Below, in pieces: positions 16,976 to 23,838 of a stretch of 64,000 bases of DNA (its first letter is position 1; the number at the start of each line of letters is the position of its first letter). Position numbers and translations under genes: made by a program. The DNA is from Nocardioides sp. PD653-B2 (GTDB lineage Bacteria > Actinomycetota > Actinomycetes > Propionibacteriales > Nocardioidaceae), in assembly GCF_002117935.1 (NCBI RefSeq), contig NZ_BDJE01000025.1:62001-126000 (forward strand), written 5' to 3'. The notes below the pieces were generated by a model that was given only the letters and a program-made list of their open reading frames with translations, was not told the DNA's origin and made no database searches.

Positions 16976-18011
16976 ACCGGTCGGTGCCGTGGTGGGTCTC
17001 GACATGAGCGCGCCCCGCACGGCCCTCGGCGTCCGCGAGGCCCGGGTCGCGCAGTCGCTCGCCGATGGCCGCCGCCAGCGCGTCGACCCGCCCCGCGGGC
17101 ACCACCGCACCCGTCCCCGCGACCACGCTCTCCGTGATCCCGGCGACGTCGGTGGCGACGACGCTGCGCCCGGCGGCCATCGCCTCGAGGGGCACCAGGG
17201 CCATCCCCTCCCACCGCGAGGGCACCACCACGACGTCGGCGGCAGCGAGCCAGGCCGGCACGTCTCGGCGGACGCCGGCGAACGAGACTCCCGCTCCGGC
17301 ACGTGACTCCAGCAGGTCCCGGTCGGGACCGTCGCCCACCAGCACGAGGCGGGCCTCGGGCAGCCGCTCGCCGACCAGCGCCCAGGCGTCGAGGAGGTCC
17401 TGCTGCCCCTTCTGAGGGGCGAGCCGCCCGACGCAGACCGCCGTGGGCCGGTCCTCGAGACCGAGCCCGGCGCGGGCCGACGCCCGGTCGTGACGGGCCG
17501 TCGTCAGGTCGACGCCGTTGGGCACGACCGTGGCCGCGCCGCGGATGCCGCACACCCGGCCCTCGCGCAGCTCGGCCTCGCTGACGCAGACGAGCCGGGT
17601 GGTCCAGCGCGCGGCGAGGCGTTCCCAGGCCAGGGACGCGCGGGCGGTCGCTCCGCTGGCGGCGAGGAACGACCAGGCGTGCGGCTGGAAGACCGTCGGC
17701 AGCCGGCCCCGGACGGCGAGGCGGCCGGCCAGCCCGGCCTTGGCGCTGTGGAGGTGGACGATGTCGGGCGCCTCGGCCCGCAGGATCCGGCGCAGCCGGG
17801 CGGCCTCCGCCGCCACGGAGGGCCCGGGCTCGCGGCGGGCCGACCACGGCACCACCCGGGCCCCGGTGGTGCGTACGGCGTCGCCGAGCCAGCCGGTCGG
17901 CGGGCAGGCCACGGTCACCTGCCAGCCGCGGGCGACCTGGTCGCGGACCAGGCCGAGCAGCACCACCGCAACGCCCTCGGTGGTCGGCACCGAGACGTGG
18001 AGGACCCGCAC
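16920..18011 (-). CDS. GT4-family glycosyltransferase
   Basis: A 363-residue GT-B enzyme likely adding one sugar to the lipid-linked repeat unit. The N-terminal half has VHLHSAKAGLAGRLA. The C-terminal donor-binding half has CVGRLAPQKGQ, LVLVGDGPDRDLL and the E-x7-E type motif PSRWEGMALVPLEAMA. Start GTG 18011; the wzz-like stop lies 20 bp upstream on the same strand, so they probably share a transcript. Its last 56 bases overlap the convergent priming transferase. Confidence 0.9.
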   Translation of the reverse strand: MRVLHVSVPTTEGVAVVLLGLVRDQVARGWQVTVACPPTGWLGDAVRTTGARVVPWSARREPGPSVAAEAARLRRILRAEAPDIVHLHSAKAGLAGRLAVRGRLPTVFQPHAWSFLAASGATARASLAWERLAARWTTRLVCVSEAELREGRVCGIRGAATVVPNGVDLTTARHDRASARAGLGLEDRPTAVCVGRLAPQKGQQDLLDAWALVGERLPEARLVLVGDGPDRDLLESRAGAGVSFAGVRRDVPAWLAAADVVVVPSRWEGMALVPLEAMAAGRSVVATDVAGITESVVAGTGAVVPAGRVDALAAAIGERLRDPGLADAEGRAGRAHVETHHGTDRSTRAVAELCLALLAARRG

Positions 18012-18031
18012 CGGGGGCGCGGGCGACCCGG

Positions 18032-19297
18032 TCAGCTGGGGACCCGCTCGGCGGTCTTGCCGATCAGCACGACGCCCAGGACGCGCACCCCGACCGAGCG
18101 GACCCGGTCGGCGTGCTGGCGCAGGGTGCGCGGGGAGACGCCGCTCTCGGGGACCGCGAGGAGCATCGAGCCGCCGGCCGCCATCACCCGCGCGTCGTCG
18201 CAGAGGTCGAGGGGCGGCGCGAGGACGACCACGACGTCGAAGCGCGCCGCAGCCTCGGCCATCACGGTCGAGAAGCGCGTCTCGAGCAGCACGTCGGCAG
18301 GTTCACCGCCCCAGTCGCCGGCCGGGAGCACGCTGAGGTTGTCGACCGGCCCCGCACTCAGGGCCGTGTCGAGGTCGCCGCCCAGGAGCAGCTCGTAGAG
18401 ACCCGACGTGTCGGGGCCGGCCGCGATCGACTGGCCGTGCCGGTCACCGATCCGACCGTCGACCAGCAGGACGCGGCGGCCCACGCTCGCCAGCGAGATC
18501 GCCAGGTTGGCGCCCAGCCAGACGTTGACCTCGCCCGGGGTCACCCCGGAGACCACCACCCGGCTGACCGGGACGGTGCTCGCCTCGGCCTCGAGCGCGA
18601 TGCGCAGCGTGCGGAAGACGTCGGCCGCAGCCGTGCCGGGGTAGAGCGCGGGCAGGGTCGTCGGGTCGCGGGGCGGCGAGACGTGCGCGAGGACGGGGGC
18701 GTCCCCGGCTTCCTCGACCTCCGCGGCGCTGCCGATCCGGTTCGTGTAGCGGTCGCGCAGCAGGGCACCGCAGACCGCCAGCACCAGCGCCAGCAGGGCG
18801 CCCACCCCGATGCCGAGCAGCAGGTTGGGGCTGGAGAAGGTGGTGGCGGGAGCGGCCGGGTTGCTGGTCGTGAACAGGAAGGACCCGTTGCTCGGGTCGT
18901 GCAGCGGCAGCACCTCCGCGACGGTGTTCGCGATCTCCGCGGCCATGTCGGGGTCCTCGTCGCTGACCGTGATCTGGACCAGGATCGTGCCCTCCACCCA
19001 GCGTCCCGAGATCTCGCGACGGAGCTGATCGGTCGAGCGCGGCTCGGAGAGCTGGCTCGCCACGCCCTCGAGGACGTCCTGGGAGTTGCTGAGCTCACCG
19101 AGCGTGCCGCGCAGGGCGTTCAGGTCCTCGGCGCTCGCCGTCTCGTCGGAGGCAGCCGCCGAGACGGTGGCCGACGCGGTGTAGGTCTTCGGCGACAGGT
19201 AGAGGCCCGTCGCCACGGCCACGGCCGTCGTCAGCACGATCGCGATGGCCAAGACTCGGTGCCGCCAGACAGCGCGACCGACGTCCTTCAACTCCAT
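18032..19297 (-). CDS. Wzz-type chain-length/co-polymerase protein with degenerate tyrosine-kinase-like ATPase domain
   Basis: A 421-residue protein. Two transmembrane helices (~16-35 and ~160-182) bracket a Wzz-like extracytoplasmic coil, and a P-loop domain follows (~215-421) as in fused BY-kinases. The ATPase is degenerate: the Walker A position reads SGVTPGEVNVWLGANLA with no GKS/T, and the usual Walker A' DxD region reads VLLVDGRIGDRHG. No C-terminal tyrosine cluster is seen. It probably controls polymer length without kinase activity. ATG 19297 has AAGGGGGAG upstream. A 41-bp palindrome lies in its 5' region. Confidence 0.85.
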   Translation of the reverse strand: MELKDVGRAVWRHRVLAIAIVLTTAVAVATGLYLSPKTYTASATVSAAASDETASAEDLNALRGTLGELSNSQDVLEGVASQLSEPRSTDQLRREISGRWVEGTILVQITVSDEDPDMAAEIANTVAEVLPLHDPSNGSFLFTTSNPAAPATTFSSPNLLLGIGVGALLALVLAVCGALLRDRYTNRIGSAAEVEEAGDAPVLAHVSPPRDPTTLPALYPGTAAADVFRTLRIALEAEASTVPVSRVVVSGVTPGEVNVWLGANLAISLASVGRRVLLVDGRIGDRHGQSIAAGPDTSGLYELLLGGDLDTALSAGPVDNLSVLPAGDWGGEPADVLLETRFSTVMAEAAARFDVVVVLAPPLDLCDDARVMAAGGSMLLAVPESGVSPRTLRQHADRVRSVGVRVLGVVLIGKTAERVPS

Positions 19298-19376
19298 GGT
19301 GCTCCCCCTTGCGTGCCGTGGGCACGCAGTCCGAGCGACCAGGAAGATCTTTCCGGCCGCACTCCCCCGAGTGGAG

Positions 19377-19417
19377 ACTGTCGCAGGCGCCGACGATCGG
19401 TCGGCGCCGCCGACAGT
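19377..19417. repeat. 41-bp palindrome upstream of the wzz-like gene
   Basis: Arms 19377-19394 and 19400-19417 (18 bp each, 2 mismatched pairs) around a 5-bp centre; the inner core is GGCGCCGAC-gatcg-GTCGGCGCC. On the minus strand it starts inside a TACTGT hexamer (19413-19418), a possible -10, so it would form a hairpin at the very 5' end of the mRNA or an operator. Confidence 0.6.
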
Positions 19418-19450
19418 AGTGTCATTTTCAACGCAACTGCTGTGAATTGG

Positions 19451-20512
19451 TTACGACTTCCGGCCACCGAGCAGCTCCTCGTACAAGTTCTCGTAGGCAG
19501 ATCTCATTCCCGACGACGAATACCGTCGTCGGACCACCTCGTGTGCGGCCTCGGCCATCCCTCGGCTCCGGCCCGGCTCGGCGAGCACCCGCTGCACCGC
19601 GTCGCCCAGGGCGGACGCGGACCCCGGCGGGACCAGCGCGATCGTCTCCGGGTCGAACGAGGCCAGGCCGCCGACGGCCGAGGCGACCACGGGGACACCC
19701 GCCGCCATCGCCTCGAGGACCGTCATCGGCAGACCTTCGCGGTCGCTCGGCAGCACCAGCACGTCGGCGGCGGCGAGCAGCCGGCGTACGTCGCGGCGAT
19801 CGCCCAGGAACCGGGCCCGCCCGTCGAGCCCGGCGGCCCGGCGCTCGAGCGCCGACCGGTCCGGTCCGTCCCCCGCGACGAGGAGCAGCGCGTCGATCGC
19901 GGTCCCGGACCAGGCGTCGAGCAGCAGGTCGACCCGCTTCGGCGGCGCGAGCCGGGCGACGCAGAGGACCACGGGCCGCGTCGGGTCCAGGCCGAGGTCG
20001 CGGCGCGCGGCCGCCCGGTCGACGTCGTCGGCGGTCGGTACGGCGTTCTCGATCACCCGGAGCCGCTGCTCGGGCAGGCCGGCGGTGCTGAGCCGGCCGG
20101 CCACGTCCTGCGAGACCGCCACGACCAGGTCGGACCGGCGCAGCAGCCGAGCCGCCCGGGGGTAGTCCTCGTCGGCGAGGCCGTGGACCGTGGTGACCAT
20201 CGGCGAGCCGCGGGTGCCGAGGCGCGCGGCCACGCTGGCGCGCACGTTGTGGGCGTGGACGAGGCCGACCGGCCGGCTCGCCACCTCGCGCCGCAGCCGG
20301 CCTGCGGTACGCAGCACGGAGACCGGACCGGGCGCGCGCAGGGGCACGTCGACGGTGTGGACACCGACGCGGGCGAGCTCGTCGGCCCGCCACCCGCCGC
20401 TGCTCGCGACACCGATGTCGTCGCCCTGCTCGAGCCGGTGGACGGCGAGGTCCGCCACCACCGTCTCCGCTCCCCCGGAGCCCATCTCCGCGATCACCGT
20501 CAGCGCGCGCAC
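19451..20512 (-). CDS. GT4-family glycosyltransferase
   Basis: A 353-residue GT-B enzyme of the polysaccharide operon. The N-terminal acceptor-side motif is AEMGSGGAETVVADLA with LVHAHNVRASVAARLG. The donor-binding half has LCVARLAPPKRVDLLL, LLVAGDGPDRSAL and PSDREGLPMTVLEAMAAG. GTG 20512 lies inside the 3' end of the upstream glycosyltransferase (13-bp overlap), implying coupled translation. The linkage formed is not predictable. Confidence 0.9.
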   Translation of the reverse strand: MRALTVIAEMGSGGAETVVADLAVHRLEQGDDIGVASSGGWRADELARVGVHTVDVPLRAPGPVSVLRTAGRLRREVASRPVGLVHAHNVRASVAARLGTRGSPMVTTVHGLADEDYPRAARLLRRSDLVVAVSQDVAGRLSTAGLPEQRLRVIENAVPTADDVDRAAARRDLGLDPTRPVVLCVARLAPPKRVDLLLDAWSGTAIDALLLVAGDGPDRSALERRAAGLDGRARFLGDRRDVRRLLAAADVLVLPSDREGLPMTVLEAMAAGVPVVASAVGGLASFDPETIALVPPGSASALGDAVQRVLAEPGRSRGMAEAAHEVVRRRYSSSGMRSAYENLYEELLGGRKS

Positions 20513-21621
20513 CGGGCCTCCTCGTAGCTGACCAGCAGGCCGTCGACGCAGTCGTCGACCGTGTAGCCGTCGAGGATCCGGGCCCGCGCCGAGCGGCCCA
20601 TCCGCTCGCGCAGGAGCCGGTCACCGGCGAGAGCAGCCAGCGCGTCGGCGAACGCATCAGTGTCGTCGACCGGGCAGAGCAGCCCGTCGACCCCGTCGCG
20701 CACCACCTCGGGCACGCCGCCGACCGCGGTCGCCACGGCGGGCAGCCCGGCGGCCATCGCCTGGAGCAGGGCCATCGGGCAGTTCTCGGCCGCCGACGAG
20801 AGCGCGAACAGGTCGGCCCGGGCCAGGACGGATGCGGGGTCGGCGACGCGGCCCACCAGCTCGACCCGGCCCGCCAGGCCGGCGCTCGAGGCCCGGCGTT
20901 CGGTCTCACCGCGCAGCGGCCCGTCGCCGACGAGGAGCAGCTGCAGGCCGGGCACCCGCTCGACGGCGTCGAGGAGGGTCCGCACCCGCTTCACCTCCGC
21001 GAGCATGCCGAGCCACAGGACCGTCGGAGGGCGGTCGCCCGCCGGCTGGGCCGCGGGCGCGAAGCGGACCGGGTCGACGCCGTTGGGCACGACGTCCACC
21101 AGGTCGCGCGGGAGGCCGACGTGGTCGAGGGCGTACTGCGCCACGGCGGCACTCGGGACGACGACCCGGCACCGGCCCCACCGGGTGACGAGACGCTCGC
21201 CGGCCAGGTAGTAGAGACGGTCGCGTCGGCGGCGCGGTCCGGCCAACGCGTTGCCGGCCACGAGGTCCGAGAGCCCGTCGGGCACCCCGTGCAGCGTGTA
21301 GACGAGTCCCGCGTCGCCCAGGGCGTGGCGACGTCCGGCGGCGCGGCCGAGCCAGCCGGCCCTGCGGTCCTGGAGGTGCACCACGTCGAGGCGCAGCGAC
21401 CGGAGGGTGCGCACGATCCGGGCGCCGGCGCCGACGTCGCGCATGGAGGTCATCGCCGCCGGGTGCCAGACCACGCCGGCGGCGCGGGCGCGGGCGGTGC
21501 CGGCGGACTCGGGCCCGACGACGTGGCTCTCGTGCCCCCGGGCGGCCAGCCCGACGGCCACGTCGACGGCATGGTCGACCGGCCCTCCGGCGTCGAGGGT
21601 CAGCAGCTGGGCGATCCGCAT
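20500..21621 (-). CDS. GT4-family glycosyltransferase
   Basis: A 373-residue GT-B enzyme. Motifs include LLTLDAGGPVDHAVDVA at the N-terminus, DVVHLQDRRAGWLG, VVPNGVDPVRF, LLLVGDGPLRGE and SAAENCPMALLQAMAAG. ATG 21621 follows a strong GGGGGAGGA and lies 2 bp after the O-antigen ligase stop. It is the second of two adjacent GT4 genes in the minus-strand operon. Confidence 0.9.
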   Translation of the reverse strand: MRIAQLLTLDAGGPVDHAVDVAVGLAARGHESHVVGPESAGTARARAAGVVWHPAAMTSMRDVGAGARIVRTLRSLRLDVVHLQDRRAGWLGRAAGRRHALGDAGLVYTLHGVPDGLSDLVAGNALAGPRRRRDRLYYLAGERLVTRWGRCRVVVPSAAVAQYALDHVGLPRDLVDVVPNGVDPVRFAPAAQPAGDRPPTVLWLGMLAEVKRVRTLLDAVERVPGLQLLLVGDGPLRGETERRASSAGLAGRVELVGRVADPASVLARADLFALSSAAENCPMALLQAMAAGLPAVATAVGGVPEVVRDGVDGLLCPVDDTDAFADALAALAGDRLLRERMGRSARARILDGYTVDDCVDGLLVSYEEARCAR

Positions 21622-21623
21622 GC

Positions 21624-23003
21624 TCAGTCCTCCCCCGCGGTCGTGCCCGGTGCGAGGTGGACGCAGGGCGCGCTGCGTGACCCGACGCCGACCGCCAGGG
21701 CACACAGCAGCCACAGCGGCAGGTAGTACTGCTCGGTGACGAAGGTCGCGGCGACGGCCGCCCCGACCAGGGCCGCAGAGACCGCCGCGGACATCGGGTC
21801 GCGGGCCCGTCGCCAGCCGGACCAGGCCTGCGCGAACGCCACCGAGAGCATCGCGACGAAGGCGGTCAGCCCGAACAGGCCGAGCTCGCTCGAGATCTCG
21901 AGCCAGGTGTTGTGCGCGACGTCGAGTGGATGGTTGACGTCGTCCGGCAGCTCCGGGGAGAACGCCCCGTGGTCGAGGGAGAACGCGCCCGGTCCCATGC
22001 CGAGCAGCGGGCGTTCGAGCGTCATCTGGCTCGCCTCGCGCCACAGCGCCAGCCGCTCGGAGACGTTCTGGTCGGCGACGTGGCCCTTCTGGTGGAGGCT
22101 CGTCTCGACCAGGCTCGGGAAGAACGCGGCGGTGAGGGCGACCAGCGCGACGAGGACGACCGCCAGGTCCACCGCGGCACGCAGCCGCACCATCCGGGTC
22201 GCCAGGGCGAAGACCCCCATCGCCACCAGGCCGAGCAGCGCACCCCGGGACAGGGTGCCGATCACGGCCAGCACCACGACGACCGCGGCGACGCTCCACA
22301 CCCAGCCGTGCCGGCCGCGCCGCCGCAGGGCGAACGCCAGCGGCACCGCCGCCAGCAGGAAGAACGCGAAGTCGTTGGGGTCGGCGATCGGCCCTCCCAC
22401 CCGCGGGTCCTCCGCGAGCGCGTAGGTGAGCAGGCCACAGACGGCGGCGGCAGTGCAGGCCGCCACGTAGACGCGGGCCAGCCTCTCGGGGGCGAGCCGG
22501 CCCCGGAGCACGTCGGAGAGCACGAGCAGCACGGCGAGGAAGCCGGCGTACCGGACCACCACGGCGGTGCCGGTGTCACCGTTGTTGTGCACGAGCGTCG
22601 AGACGAGCAGGGCGACCACGAAGACCAGGGCGGCCACCAGGACCGGGCTGCGTTGCTCGCGGTGCAGCCGCCCCGAGCAGCGGCGGACGATCCAGGCGAG
22701 GACGAGCAGCACGCCCAGGACCTTCACGGCGCGGGGGTCCGTGCGGACCAGGTAGTCCTCGAAGACGGACGCGCTGACGACCACGAGGGCCGCCCACTCC
22801 AGCTCCAGCACGATCCCGCAGACCGCCGCCGCGGCCAGCGTGACCACGAGCACCGGGATCGGGGCCAGCCCGGCGACCACCCCGATCGCGGACGCGCAGG
22901 CCAGCGGCAGCAGCACGGTCCAGGCCGTGCGGGTACGGCGGTCACGCGGCGCCGCGGACCTCAGCGGCGGCGCCGTGGCGCGGCCCTGCGCCGATGTCAC
23001 CAC
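21624..23003 (-). CDS. O-antigen ligase / Wzy-type polymerase family membrane protein
   Basis: A 459-residue protein with about 11-12 hydrophobic segments. A periplasmic loop before the last helices carries the WzyC-type signature (DVAHNTWLEISSELGLFGL), and an arginine-rich cytoplasmic loop lies before it. In this context it more likely polymerises lipid-linked repeat units than ligates them to lipid A. GTG 23003 is the first start; a second in-frame GTG follows directly. It lies 16 bp from the deacetylase stop, in the same operon. Confidence 0.85.
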   Translation of the reverse strand: MVTSAQGRATAPPLRSAAPRDRRTRTAWTVLLPLACASAIGVVAGLAPIPVLVVTLAAAAVCGIVLELEWAALVVVSASVFEDYLVRTDPRAVKVLGVLLVLAWIVRRCSGRLHREQRSPVLVAALVFVVALLVSTLVHNNGDTGTAVVVRYAGFLAVLLVLSDVLRGRLAPERLARVYVAACTAAAVCGLLTYALAEDPRVGGPIADPNDFAFFLLAAVPLAFALRRRGRHGWVWSVAAVVVVLAVIGTLSRGALLGLVAMGVFALATRMVRLRAAVDLAVVLVALVALTAAFFPSLVETSLHQKGHVADQNVSERLALWREASQMTLERPLLGMGPGAFSLDHGAFSPELPDDVNHPLDVAHNTWLEISSELGLFGLTAFVAMLSVAFAQAWSGWRRARDPMSAAVSAALVGAAVAATFVTEQYYLPLWLLCALAVGVGSRSAPCVHLAPGTTAGED

Positions 23004-23019
23004 GGGGTCATCACGGAGG

Positions 23020-23838
23020 TCACCACGGGGGGCCCTTGCGGCTGCGCCACGAGTCGAGCGGCCGCAGCACGGTGTAGGCGCCGTCGAGGATCAGGCGCAG
23101 GTCCTCGGGGTCGGCGGGCACGAACGACCGGCGCAGCGACAAGTGCGGGGTCCGGACGGTGTTGAGGCCGCGGTCGACGGTGATCGCGATCCGGTAGCCC
23201 GCCGCGTCCGCGGCCGCGCGGACTGCGGGGTTCCAGCCTCCGGTCGGGTAGGCCAGCGAGGTGACCGGCCTGCCCAGCAGCTCCTCGAGGCTCACGCGGG
23301 AGTCGACGAGCTCGCGGACGAGGTCGGCCGGGGTGAGCCGCGGCAACCACGGATGGCTGACCGTGTGGGACCCGATGTCGAGCCCCTCGCCGGCGGCGTC
23401 GAGCAGCTCGTCGGGCCGAGCGAGGCGGAGCCGGTCGTGCTCGGGCTCGTGCCGGTCCCAGGCGAAGCGCAGATCACCGGCGAGGCTCGCGGTCACGGCG
23501 AAGAGCGTGGTCGGCAGGCCACGCTCGCGCAGGATCGGCCAGGCGGTCTCGACGACGCTCGCGTAGCCGTCGTCGAACGTCAGCACCACCGCCCGGTCGG
23601 GAAGGGTGCCGGCTGCCAGGGCGGCCACGGCCGCGTCGAGCGGCAGCACCGTGGCGCCCCACGTGTCGAGCACGTCGAGGTGGCGGCGGAAGTCGTCGAC
23701 ACCCGTCGAGAGCCCGTCGCTGTGCCCGTCGACCCGGTGCCACCCGATGATCGTCAGGCCGCGACCGCGGCTCAGCCGGCGGGCCGTGGTGGTGATCGGG
23801 CGCAGCGCGGTGCCGAGCGCGCGCACCCCGCCCCTCAC
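23020..23838 (-). CDS. Polysaccharide deacetylase (NodB homology, CE4)
   Basis: A 272-residue enzyme of carbohydrate esterase family 4, probably removing acetyl groups from the exopolysaccharide. Motif 1 is VLTFDDGY and the metal-binding motif 2 is GSHTVSHPWL; a later LAYPTGGWN fits motif 3. No clear signal peptide, but the N-terminus is basic. GTG 23838 overlaps the upstream flippase-fusion stop in a GTGA quartet and has AGGAGA upstream. Confidence 0.88.
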   Translation of the reverse strand: MRGGVRALGTALRPITTTARRLSRGRGLTIIGWHRVDGHSDGLSTGVDDFRRHLDVLDTWGATVLPLDAAVAALAAGTLPDRAVVLTFDDGYASVVETAWPILRERGLPTTLFAVTASLAGDLRFAWDRHEPEHDRLRLARPDELLDAAGEGLDIGSHTVSHPWLPRLTPADLVRELVDSRVSLEELLGRPVTSLAYPTGGWNPAVRAAADAAGYRIAITVDRGLNTVRTPHLSLRRSFVPADPEDLRLILDGAYTVLRPLDSWRSRKGPPW

